Positions 1-5,590 of a DNA stretch of 5,590 nt are shown here, one piece after another (the stretch's first letter is position 1; the number at the start of each line of letters is the position of its first letter). The stretch covers positions 1 to 5,590 of the forward strand of contig JAKPRU010000269.1 of assembly GCA_029557025.1 (NCBI GenBank), written 5' to 3'. The position numbers and the translations under genes are program-made. The notes below the pieces were generated by a model. That model did no database searches. It worked only from the letters and a program-made list of their open reading frames with translations, and had not been told where the DNA came from. Source of the DNA: Candidatus Omnitrophota bacterium. Lineage in GTDB: Bacteria; Hinthialibacterota; Hinthialibacteria; Hinthialibacterales; JAKPRU01.

Positions 1-1263
1 CGGCTTCGTCACGGCGCAACCCTGCTCGTGGCGCACCATCGGGGCGGTTCCTATCGAGACTTGGCCGCTCGGTATTGCACTTATCATCCGGGCGCCGAAA
101 TGGACTTTCTCGCCGTGCTGTTTTTCCTTCTGGTTCAGGAAAAAAATGTCGGATTTCCTGGATCGCTTATCGAGACTTACAGAGACTTTAACTGCGCTGC
201 CGTGGCAAATCGGTGCGGTGTCGCAATGGAGGCGTTGCAGAATCTCGCCCGTGCCCTGGCAAATGCCTCAAACGCAACCTTGCTGCTGGGTGAAGAGGCT
301 TGGGCCGGGGCGGATGGGATTCAAACGGTTCGCGCTTTCGCCGATATCGCCCGCGCAATGGGGCTTTTCAATGAGAATGATGTGGGAATCAATCTCCTTC
401 TGCGCCATTCCAACAGCCGAGGCGCAATCGAAATGGGTGTCCTGCCTCATCTCGGCCCCGGATTGTCTCCGGCCCATCCCAAAGGAAAAAACACCCACCG
501 CATCTTGCAGGCCGCTGCCGATGGGGAACTCAAGTCGCTCTTCATTCTCGGTGAGGACTTAATCGCCCGATATCCCGACCGCGCGCTGGTAGAGGATGCC
601 CTGAAACGCGCAGACTTCGTTGTGGTCGCAGATACGTTTGTCCACAACACAGCCCGCGCCGCACATGTCTTTCTGCCGATTGCGACATTCGATGAAATAC
701 AAGGCTCTTATACGAATGTGTCGGGAAAAATTCAACAGGCGGAGCGCGCTCTCGTTCCCCTTTCCGGCACGGCGACACCGCGGCAATTGCTTCAGGCGCT
801 GGCGCGACGGTTTGGGGCGGAATGGGATACACTGACATCTCCGGCTGTTTTCGACATCCTGCCCCAGGAATCTCATCCGGCTTTTCCACCCAACGAGATG
901 GGCGATTACCTTCCGTTCCAAATGCGGAGAGAAAACACCGAGCCTGTGGAAGGATTATGCTTGCAGAGAGGGCCGTTGCTGTTCGACCGCATAGGAGACG
1001 TAATCCACACCCCGGCGCTGTCCGCCCGAAGTCAACCCTGCGCGGCAAGGCTCTCGCCGGAAGATGTCGGGAGAATGGGCCTCTCTGCCGGAAAGTCCAT
1101 CGTCGTTGAGTCTCCCGGCGGACGTGTTACCATCCCGTTCATTATGGATAAGAACACACCATCCGGCAGCGTCGTGATTTTAGGCGAGTATGATGACCTC
1201 GGCATCAACCGTCTGACATCGCGCGGAAATAGCCGGGTAAGGATCATCCAGGAGGGAGAATAG
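1..1263 (+). CDS. nuoG: NADH-quinone oxidoreductase subunit G, C-terminal part (5' end outside window)
   Basis: The frame is open from base 1 to the TAG stop, giving 420 codons. No start is visible: the reading frame runs in from upstream and the first GTG is internal. Family knowledge: NuoG is the peripheral-arm subunit that carries Fe-S clusters at its N-terminus, followed by a molybdopterin-oxidoreductase-like domain without catalytic role. Seen here is the back half of that domain. The first residues (RHGATLLVAHHRG, then LAARYCTYHPGAEMDFLAVL) match the conserved strand-loop where related enzymes read 'A.LIV.DPR..ELA..A....RPGTD'. LFILGEDL at about 180-187 and DFVVVADTFVHNTARAAHVF at about 205-224, followed by LPIATFDEIQGSYTNVSGKIQ, are typical NuoG signatures. 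Residues about 325-418 fit the small C-terminal molybdopterin-dinucleotide-binding-like beta domain (LSPEDVGRMGLSAGKSIVVE). The Fe-S cysteine motifs lie upstream of the window. The next gene being nuoH supports the assignment. A formate dehydrogenase-type alpha subunit is the alternative, but context makes NuoG far likelier. Confidence 0.93.
   Translation, partial: RLRHGATLLVAHHRGGSYRDLAARYCTYHPGAEMDFLAVLFFLLVQEKNVGFPGSLIETYRDFNCAAVANRCGVAMEALQNLARALANASNATLLLGEEAWAGADGIQTVRAFADIARAMGLFNENDVGINLLLRHSNSRGAIEMGVLPHLGPGLSPAHPKGKNTHRILQAAADGELKSLFILGEDLIARYPDRALVEDALKRADFVVVADTFVHNTARAAHVFLPIATFDEIQGSYTNVSGKIQQAERALVPLSGTATPRQLLQALARRFGAEWDTLTSPAVFDILPQESHPAFPPNEMGDYLPFQMRRENTEPVEGLCLQRGPLLFDRIGDVIHTPALSARSQPCAARLSPEDVGRMGLSAGKSIVVESPGGRVTIPFIMDKNTPSGSVVILGEYDDLGINRLTSRGNSRVRIIQEGE
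1250..1255 (+). promoter_or_regulatory. Strong Shine-Dalgarno (AGGAGG) at the end of nuoG
   Basis: AGGAGG lies within the last codons of nuoG and stands 8 bases before an ATG at 1264-1266, which directly follows the nuoG stop (TAGATG). This is textbook spacing for translational coupling. However, the ATG it serves opens only a 30-codon frame through repeat sequence, not nuoH. The site is clear in sequence; that it once served nuoH is inference. Confidence 0.6.
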
Positions 1264-1274
1264 ATGGACCATTC

Positions 1275-1290
1275 CCTCCCCCGAAGATCG
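1275..1290 (+). repeat. Partial copy of the intergenic palindromic repeat
   Basis: These 16 bases (CCTCCCCCGAAGATCG) are identical to 1319-1334, 44 bases downstream. They comprise the left arm and loop of the hairpin there. The right arm is missing: after GATCG the sequence turns to ATAGAGACC instead of GGGGAGG. This looks like a truncated or diverged repeat unit. Confidence 0.7.
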
Positions 1291-1318
1291 ATAGAGACCA
1301 ACTGGGGCTTAGAAACTT

Positions 1319-1341
1319 CCTCCCCCGAAGATCGGGGGAGG
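1319..1341 (+). repeat. Perfect GC-rich palindrome (hairpin) between nuoG and nuoH
   Basis: The left arm CCTCCCCCG (1319-1327) is the exact reverse complement of CGGGGGAGG (1333-1341), with AAGAT between. An extra A-T pair can extend the stem to 10 bp with a 3-base loop. No T-run follows directly (the next bases are TCAGGTGGGGG), so it does not look like an intrinsic terminator, and the operon clearly continues. It resembles the REP/MITE-like palindromes found between genes in many bacterial genomes; membership in a genome-wide family is inferred. In mRNA it could slow 3' exonucleases or alter the nuoG:nuoH ratio. Confidence 0.75.
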
Positions 1342-1352
1342 TCAGGTGGGGG
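1334..1352 (+). other. G-run stretch able in principle to form a two-layer G-quadruplex
   Basis: The G-runs are GGGGG (1334-1338), GG (1340-1341), GG (1345-1346) and GGGGG (1348-1352), separated by 1, 3 and 1 bases. The first two overlap the right arm of the hairpin, so the two folds would exclude each other. A small GGTCA...TGACC stem (1340-1344 with 1354-1358) is a third option. Two-layer quadruplexes are weak, so this is only a structural possibility. Confidence 0.3.
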
Positions 1353-1375
1353 TTGACCGGGTTTTGTAAGTGAAT

Positions 1376-2440
1376 ATGGAAACCTTACTGGTTTTACTCA
1401 TACATCTGCTGAAAATCATCGTCGTATTCAGCATTTTACTCGGCTGTATCGCCTATGCAGTCCTGCTGGAGCGAAAGCTGCTCGGACGGCTTCAGGTCCG
1501 TTGGGGACCCTCCCGTGTCGGCCCCTTCGGCTTACTGCAACCGATAGCCGATGGTCTCAAACTGTTTCTGAAAGAAGAACTGACTCCAACCCGCGCGGAT
1601 CGGTTCCTGTTTGTCCTGGCCCCGCTTCTCTCCATGGGACCCGCGTTGCTGGCCATTGCGGTGGTTCCGTTTGGAGATACCACTAACCTCTTCGGGCTGC
1701 TCGATCAGCCGATTCTTTTACAAATCGCAGACATTCACGGCGGGATCCTGTTCATTCTGGCCCTGACCTCTGTCGGTGTCTACGGGATTTTCCTCGCCGG
1801 GTGGAGCTCCGATAACAAATACTCCCTGCTGGGTGCATTGCGTTCCTCGGCGCAGATGATCAGCTACGAACTGGTGTTGGGTTTGTCCATCACCGTGGCC
1901 CTGATGGCCGCCGGGGATGTCAGTTTGCGAAACATCGCGCTCTCGCAGGGGGATGGTTTCTGGAACTGGTGGATTTTCAGTCCGAAATGGTTTGTCCTGC
2001 CCGGTATTCTCGGTTTCTTTTTATATCTGATCTCCGCTTTTGCGGAAACCAACCGGCTTCCGTTCGATCTCCCGGAAGCTGAAACGGAATTGGTCGCCGG
2101 TTACCACACGGAATACAGCAGCATGAAATTCGCCATGTTCTTTATGGCGGAATACTGCAATATCATTACCGTGTCCTGCATTGCCGTGACCCTGTTCCTG
2201 GGCGGCTGGCATGCCCCGTTTCCCTTCTTGCCTTCCGGCGGGCTGTTTGGTTGCGTCTGGTTTGCTGTAAAAGTATTCATTCTCGTGTGTGTGTTTATCT
2301 GGGTTCGTGGAACTTTGCCGAGACTGCGGTACGATCAACTGATGAAGTTCGGATGGAAAGTGATGTTGCCGTTGGCGATTGCCAATGTGCTGCTGGCAGG
2401 CGGCGGCATCCTCCTGTACGAAATGTGGCATGGTTCATAA
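1376..2440 (+). CDS. nuoH: NADH-quinone oxidoreductase subunit H
   Basis: NuoH (ND1/Nqo8) is the inner-membrane subunit that forms the quinone chamber with NuoB and NuoD and starts the proton path. The product is 354 residues with about eight to nine membrane segments. Signatures: ERKLLGRLQVRWGPSRVGP at about 32-50 (cytoplasmic loop 1), AGWSSDNKYSLLGALRSSAQ at about 141-160, AETNRLPFDLPEAETELVAG at about 223-242 (quinone-site loop rich in acids), then YHTEYSSMKFAMFFMAEY, and RGTLPRLRYDQLMKFGWK at about 311-328. It is about 30 residues longer than the E. coli protein. By eye, the extra length sits in the loop after VVPFG and in the FWNWWIFSPKWF stretch before the quinone loop, as in many non-enteric versions. 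Start choice: the in-frame TAA at 1367-1369 limits it to GTG 1370 or ATG 1376. Neither has a good ribosome site; I prefer ATG. No nuoI follows. Confidence 0.96.
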   Translation: METLLVLLIHLLKIIVVFSILLGCIAYAVLLERKLLGRLQVRWGPSRVGPFGLLQPIADGLKLFLKEELTPTRADRFLFVLAPLLSMGPALLAIAVVPFGDTTNLFGLLDQPILLQIADIHGGILFILALTSVGVYGIFLAGWSSDNKYSLLGALRSSAQMISYELVLGLSITVALMAAGDVSLRNIALSQGDGFWNWWIFSPKWFVLPGILGFFLYLISAFAETNRLPFDLPEAETELVAGYHTEYSSMKFAMFFMAEYCNIITVSCIAVTLFLGGWHAPFPFLPSGGLFGCVWFAVKVFILVCVFIWVRGTLPRLRYDQLMKFGWKVMLPLAIANVLLAGGGILLYEMWHGS

Positions 2441-2456
2441 ACCCGTGATTGGGCGC

Positions 2457-2463
2457 GAGAAGG
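2457..2463 (+). promoter_or_regulatory. Ribosome binding site of nuoJ
   Basis: GAGAAGG stands 10 bases before ATG 2474 and 13 before the second in-frame ATG at 2477. This favours the first of the two adjacent ATG codons as the start. It lies in the 33-base gap between the nuoH stop and nuoJ. Confidence 0.55.
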
Positions 2464-2473
2464 TGTCCGAGAA

Positions 2474-3016
2474 ATGATGCTGAATGCGTTGTATTTCTGG
2501 TTCTTCGGCACACTGGCGGCTGTGTGCGGCCTCGGTGTGGTTCTGTCCCGTCACCCGATGCACAGCGCCATCTCCCTCGTCGGAACCATGATCGCCATCG
2601 CCGCCCTGTTTCTCCAACTCCACAGCGAATTCCTGGCGTATGCCCAGATCATTGTCTACACCGGCGCGGTAATGGTCTTGATTGTATTCACCATCAGTTT
2701 GCTCAACCTCCGCCAGAGCGCCGGAAATCCCATGTGTCCCAGCCGATGGTGGGGAGTCGTGTTTGTCGCGCTCCTTCTGCTCGTCTTTTCCACGTATCAA
2801 CTGATAGACAAATCGCATGGATTCGCAGGCCCCGGACGACCGTCCGTGCCGCCCGACTACGGACAGGTTCCCACCGTGGCACGCTCTCTCTTTACCACAT
2901 ACCTGTTCCCATTTGAATTCGTCGCCGTTCTGCTCACCGCGGCGGTGATCGGCGCAACGGTTCTGGCCCGACGGGACCCGGAAAAACATCCCACCGAACA
3001 GCAGGAACAGAAATGA
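2474..3016 (+). CDS. nuoJ: NADH-quinone oxidoreductase subunit J
   Basis: NuoJ (ND6/Nqo10) is a five-helix membrane subunit at the centre of complex I. Its third helix contains a pi-bulge thought to switch during coupling of quinone reduction to proton pumping. The product has 180 residues (E. coli 184). The diagnostic stretch is FLAYAQIIVYTGAVMVLIVF at 53-72; Tyr62 aligns with the conserved E. coli Tyr59. HPMHSAISL at 27-35 is the usual helix-2 motif. A long extramembrane loop (about 113-135, Pro/Gly-rich) separates helices 4 and 5, and LFPFEFVAVLLTAAVIGA at about 144-161 is the last helix. The tail is charged (RRDPEKHPTEQQEQK). The stop overlaps the nuoK start (ATGA), indicating translational coupling. 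A large antisense frame across it is a coding shadow. Confidence 0.95.
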   Translation: MMLNALYFWFFGTLAAVCGLGVVLSRHPMHSAISLVGTMIAIAALFLQLHSEFLAYAQIIVYTGAVMVLIVFTISLLNLRQSAGNPMCPSRWWGVVFVALLLLVFSTYQLIDKSHGFAGPGRPSVPPDYGQVPTVARSLFTTYLFPFEFVAVLLTAAVIGATVLARRDPEKHPTEQQEQK

Positions 3017-3327
3017 TTACTCTTAGTCATTATCTCTTTCTCTCCATGCTCCTGTTCGCCTTGGGCGTGACCGGCCTCATGGTGCGTCGAAATGCCATCA
3101 TCCTGCTCATGTCGGTGGAATTGATGCTGAATGCCGCAAACCTGGCTGTGGTGGCCTTCGCTCGATTTCGTCCCGCTCCGGCTTCGGCGGATAACGGAAT
3201 GGTGTTCGTTTTCATGGTTATGGCGGTCGCCGCCGCAGAGGTCGCTGTCGGCCTGGCTATTCTGTTCAATCTGTACCGACAGCGGCGGACAGTGAACGCC
3301 GACGAATTAAATGTACTGAAAGGCTGA
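3013..3327 (+). CDS. nuoK: NADH-quinone oxidoreductase subunit K
   Basis: NuoK (ND4L/Nqo11) is a small three-helix membrane subunit related to MrpC. It carries two membrane glutamates on the central polar axis. The product has 104 residues (E. coli 100). SVELMLNAANLAVVAFARF holds Glu36, at the same position as E. coli Glu36. The third helix, MAVAAAEVAVGLAILFNLYR, holds Glu76, matching E. coli Glu72. Arg25-Arg26 in the first cytoplasmic loop (MVRRNAI) are conserved as well. The start ATG lies in the ATGA overlap with the nuoJ stop; AGGAA at 3003-3007, five bases before it, is a fair ribosome site. The loop between helices 2 and 3 (RPAPASADNG) is slightly longer than in E. coli, which explains the four-residue shift of the second Glu. 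Confidence 0.95.
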   Translation: MITLSHYLFLSMLLFALGVTGLMVRRNAIILLMSVELMLNAANLAVVAFARFRPAPASADNGMVFVFMVMAVAAAEVAVGLAILFNLYRQRRTVNADELNVLKG

Positions 3328-3353
3328 TGGAAGGGAATGATCGAATGCAATGA
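3327..3353 (+). other. Eight-codon frame bridging the nuoK stop and the nuoN start
   Basis: ATG at 3327-3329 overlaps the last base of the nuoK TGA (TGATG). The frame encodes MEGNDRMQ and ends in a TGA at 3351-3353 that overlaps the nuoN ATG (ATGA). It could hand ribosomes from nuoK to nuoN by two stop-start steps. Its own ribosome site is poor (AAAGG only three bases upstream), while GGAAGGG at 3329-3335 may serve nuoN directly with a long 14-base spacing. The arrangement is seen in sequence; function is speculation and chance is a fair explanation. Confidence 0.2.
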
Positions 3354-4789
3354 ATAATTTCGCTGTTCCCATACTCGGCATTCAGGGAATCATGCCGGAA
3401 CTGATTCTCAGCCTCGCCGCCGCCTTGATCCTTCTGCTGGAGATGACCGTTGGGGACCGCGAAGGTCGCGGTGCGTTAAGCCTTTCGATAGCCGGACTGA
3501 TTTTGGCATTCATTGCAACTTTCGGAGCGGACGGCAAGCTGGTTTTCTCCTCCCTGTTAGTCAATGATAATTTGTCCGCCTTGCTGGATCGTGTGTTTCT
3601 CATGGCCGCGTTCCTCGTCACCCTCGTTAGCCATCCTTACCTGGCAAATTATGGACTGGCCAAAGGGGAGTTCTTTGTCCTTCTCCTCCTCGCAACCGTC
3701 GGCATGATGGTGATGGGCGCCGCAACGGACTTCATTACCATTTTCCTCGGCCTGGAAATGCTGTCGCTGTCTCTGTATGTCCTGGCCGGCTTCTTCAAAA
3801 AAGATGTCCTCTCCGGTGAGGCCGCATTCAAGTATTTCATTCTGGGCGCGTTTGCGACGGGGTTCCTGGTGCTCGGGATCGCCTTTGTTTTCGGAGCGCT
3901 GGGAACTACAAATTTCGGAGCGATGGCCCACACGCTCAGCGCCGGCTCGCCGCCGTTCCTCTCCGTTCCGACACTTCTCTTCGGCTTGGCGCTGGTTCTG
4001 GCCGGTCTCGGATTCAAAATCTCCCTCGTTCCGTTTCATACTTGGGTTCCCGATGTCTACACCGGCGCTCCCACTCCGGTAACCGCGCTCATCGCTACCG
4101 GCTCCAAAGCCGCCGGATTCGCCGCCCTGGTTCGCATCTTTATGATTACTTTTCCCGGCAGCTTCCAGTACTGGGGCGCGGCATTCTGGTGGCTCGCCCT
4201 GTTGACTATGATTGTGGGGAATCTCTTCGCCCTTGTTCAGGTCGAGATCAAACGAATGTTCGCTTATTCGTCCGTCGCAAACGGCGGCTACCTGGCAATG
4301 GCCTTTCTCTCCCATTCGGATGTGGGAATCAAAGCCTTGCTCTTCTATCTCTTCGCCTATACTTTTATGACCGTCGGGGTCTTTGGTGTGGTCTCGCTGG
4401 CGGGACGAAGAGAACGACTTCTCATCAGCGAATATGCCGGGCTGAGCCGCGAAAACCCGTTTCTCGCAGCCGTGATGAGCCTGTTCCTTCTGTCGCTGGC
4501 CGGGATGCCAGGCACGGCGGGATTCTTCGGTAAGTTCTACCTGTTTGCCGGGGCCGTTCGCTCCGGTTATTTGGGCCTGGCCCTCGTCGGCATTTTGACT
4601 ACCATTCTTTCTTTCTACTATTATTTGCGTGTCATTGTATATATGTATATGCGTGAAAGTGAAACGCCCCGCGAAGCCCTGGAACTTGCGGCATCGGGAC
4701 GAACCGCTCTGGTACTCGCAGCGGCCGGCGTCTTGATCCTGGGGTGTTTCCCCAATTTGATCTGGATATCCATTGAGCAAGTGTTCTGA
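3350..4789 (+). CDS. nuoN: NADH-quinone oxidoreductase subunit N
   Basis: NuoN (ND2/Nqo14) is one of three antiporter-like proton channels in the membrane arm, normally next to NuoK. The product has 479 residues (E. coli 485) and about 14 hydrophobic helices. The proton-path residues are visible: Glu136 in FLGLEMLSLSLYVLAGF (E. coli Glu133), Lys223 in GFKISLVPFHTWVPDVYTGA (Lys217), Lys253 in ATGSKAAGF (Lys247), and Lys395 in GFFGKFYLFAGA (Lys395). VYTGAPTPVTA and the AGMPGTAGFFGKF stretch separate it from NuoL and NuoM, which usually read [22 protein letters not shown] there. The start at 3350 is the only one after an in-frame TGA at 3338-3340, apart from later internal ATGs. A position between nuoK and nuoL is unusual for this gene. 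A second nuoN copy further down the operon cannot be excluded. Confidence 0.94.
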   Translation: MNNFAVPILGIQGIMPELILSLAAALILLLEMTVGDREGRGALSLSIAGLILAFIATFGADGKLVFSSLLVNDNLSALLDRVFLMAAFLVTLVSHPYLANYGLAKGEFFVLLLLATVGMMVMGAATDFITIFLGLEMLSLSLYVLAGFFKKDVLSGEAAFKYFILGAFATGFLVLGIAFVFGALGTTNFGAMAHTLSAGSPPFLSVPTLLFGLALVLAGLGFKISLVPFHTWVPDVYTGAPTPVTALIATGSKAAGFAALVRIFMITFPGSFQYWGAAFWWLALLTMIVGNLFALVQVEIKRMFAYSSVANGGYLAMAFLSHSDVGIKALLFYLFAYTFMTVGVFGVVSLAGRRERLLISEYAGLSRENPFLAAVMSLFLLSLAGMPGTAGFFGKFYLFAGAVRSGYLGLALVGILTTILSFYYYLRVIVYMYMRESETPREALELAASGRTALVLAAAGVLILGCFPNLIWISIEQVF

Positions 4790-4801
4790 AAGGCATCCGG
4801 C

Positions 4802-5590
4802 ATGGAAAGCGGACAGGAAATCCTAACGGCAGTCTCGACAGCGGAGCCTTTCCGATGGGTCGGCCTGGTCTGGCTTGTACCGCTTTTCCCGGCAGCGGCA
4901 ACACTGTTGAACGGCCTCCTGGGTCGGAAAGTGATCCGCAATCGCACCGGGCAACTCGCCACGCTCGCCATGCTGGGGTCCCTGATCGTTTCCCTTCTCT
5001 GTATTGGGGATATCGCGCGGACCGGGCAGCCTTACAACGTTGACTACTTTACCTGGATCGGTGTCGGTGAGTTCCACCTGCCGTTCGGATTTTATGTGGA
5101 CCAATTGACCGCCGTTATGCTCTTTGTTGTCTCCTTTGTGGGAACGGTAATTTTCCTTTATGCCATCGGCTACATGCACGGCCATCCGGGGTATTGGCGG
5201 TTTTTTACCTATATGCCGCTGTTCGCCGTCATGATGTTCCTTCTGGTTCTCGGCAATTCCCTGCCCGTGCTGTTCGTCGGCTGGGAGGGTGTCGGGTTAT
5301 GTTCGTACCTGCTGATCGGTTATTTCTTCGACCGCGACTATGCCGCCCAGGCCGGACGAAAGGCCTTTATCCTCAACCGAATCGGCGATTTCGGTTTCCT
5401 CCTCGGCATGTTGCTTCTTTATTGGACGCTCGGATCGCTCAGGTTCACCGACATATTCGAACGCGCCCCGAATATCTACCCGGCGGGATCGGTAATGATT
5501 ACCGTCATTACTCTGCTGCTCTTTCTGGGCGCGACCGGCAAATCGGCACAGATTCCCCTGTTTGTCTGGTTGCCGGATGCCATGGCGGGT
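4802..5590 (+). CDS. nuoL: NADH-quinone oxidoreductase subunit L, N-terminal part (3' end outside window)
   Basis: NuoL (ND5/Nqo12) is the distal antiporter-like proton channel and carries the long lateral helix at its C-terminus, which lies beyond the window. The 263 codons seen cover about seven membrane helices. FVGWEGVGLCSYLLIGYFF at 158-176 includes Glu162; NRIGDFGF includes Asp196; and GATGKSAQIPLFVWLPDAMAG includes Lys247. These align with E. coli Glu144, Asp178 and Lys229, all with a constant offset of 18, so the extra length is all N-terminal (MESGQEILTAVSTAEPFRWV). The only upstream limit is the nuoN stop in the same frame at 4787-4789. The ribosome site is modest: AAAGG at 4789-4793, eight bases before ATG. 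The DAMAG motif excludes NuoN. MrpA-type antiporter subunits are related, but the operon settles the call. Confidence 0.95.
   Translation, partial: MESGQEILTAVSTAEPFRWVGLVWLVPLFPAAATLLNGLLGRKVIRNRTGQLATLAMLGSLIVSLLCIGDIARTGQPYNVDYFTWIGVGEFHLPFGFYVDQLTAVMLFVVSFVGTVIFLYAIGYMHGHPGYWRFFTYMPLFAVMMFLLVLGNSLPVLFVGWEGVGLCSYLLIGYFFDRDYAAQAGRKAFILNRIGDFGFLLGMLLLYWTLGSLRFTDIFERAPNIYPAGSVMITVITLLLFLGATGKSAQIPLFVWLPDAMAG

Larger units (their letters stand above)
1264..1356 (+). other. Short frame (30 codons) after an ideal ribosome site; probably not a protein gene
   Basis: The ATG abuts the nuoG stop and has AGGAGG 8 bases upstream. The frame reads through both repeat copies to TGA at 1354-1356. The product begins MDHSLPRRSIETNW and ends in a Gly/Arg-rich tail (GRSGGG). 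It has no hydrophobic segment, cysteine motif or resemblance to NuoI or any family I know. It ends 19 bases before the nuoH ATG and 13 before the alternative GTG, so ribosomes translating it could re-initiate at nuoH. I take it as a by-product of repeat insertion that may act as a coupling leader rather than a functional peptide. Confidence 0.25.

Noticed and set aside
542..1048. Minus-strand frames of 168 and 120 codons opposite nuoG
   Set aside because: They overlap a clear NuoG domain, have no recognisable motifs and are rich in Arg, Pro and Ser, as expected for shadows in GC-rich DNA.
1264..1356. A shortened or decayed nuoI in the G/H gap
   Set aside because: The frame has no cysteines and is made of the palindromic repeat; nothing resembles NuoI.
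1319..1366. Intrinsic terminator after nuoG
   Set aside because: The stem is strong, but no U-run follows it; the nearest T-run (TTTT at 1362-1365) is over 20 bases away. The next genes belong to the same complex.
2435..2989. A 184-codon minus-strand frame opposite nuoJ
   Set aside because: It has the same register effect: a charged, low-sense translation aligned codon-for-codon with the membrane helices of nuoJ.
4625..4650. AT-rich TTGCGT...TATATATGTATAT, resembling an internal promoter for nuoL
   Set aside because: It encodes the conserved-type nuoN stretch LRVIVYMYMRE, the -35/-10 spacing and matches are poor, and nuoL is only 12 bases from nuoN in one operon.
3557..4780. A 407-codon open frame on the minus strand opposite nuoN
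   Set aside because: Its codons are in exact register with nuoN codons. Hydrophobic codons with T in the middle become polar codons with A in the middle on the other strand, giving a long hydrophilic shadow. It has no domain, and nuoN is unambiguous.
1..5590. CRISPR array, tRNA, rRNA, insertion sequence or defence genes
   Set aside because: No regularly spaced repeats, cloverleaf-like sequence, transposase motifs or foreign-looking genes were seen. The window is almost fully occupied by nuo genes.

Overview
The window lies inside a respiratory complex I (NADH:quinone oxidoreductase, nuo) operon. All genes are on the + strand, tightly packed, and lead from the end of the peripheral arm into the membrane arm. 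The order is nuoG (3' part), nuoH, nuoJ, nuoK, nuoN and nuoL (5' part). The operon evidently continues past both ends of the window. All five downstream genes carry recognisable family motifs, including the charged residues of the proton-pumping machinery. Nothing suggests decay: no frameshifts or internal stops.

Region by region: 1-1263 is the C-terminal 420 codons of NuoG, the large iron-sulfur/molybdopterin-oxidoreductase-like subunit. 1264-1375 is the only real gap. It holds a perfect GC-rich hairpin, an upstream half-copy of the same repeat, a G-rich run, and a strong Shine-Dalgarno sequence that serves a short ATG frame instead of nuoH. 1376-2440 is nuoH (quinone-site membrane subunit). 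2474-3016 and 3013-3327 are nuoJ and nuoK, with an ATGA overlap. 3350-4789 is nuoN and 4802-5590 is the start of nuoL; both encode antiporter-like subunits. No other stretch without a gene exceeds 35 bases.

Together, NuoG belongs to the arm that passes electrons from NADH towards quinone, NuoH forms the quinone chamber and joins the arms, NuoJ and NuoK form the central polar axis, and NuoN and NuoL are proton channels. Two departures from the common order stand out. nuoI (the 2x[4Fe-4S] subunit) is absent between nuoH and nuoJ. nuoN precedes nuoL instead of ending the operon.

The organism is a bacterium of moderate-to-high GC (mid-50s percent by eye). The 14-gene type of complex I with separate subunits, the long NuoH and the altered order argue against enterobacteria. 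The intergenic palindromic repeat suggests a genome carrying many small GC-rich repeats. I cannot name the phylum from this window. I see no undescribed defence, mobile or biosynthetic system; the most interesting part is the G/H junction.
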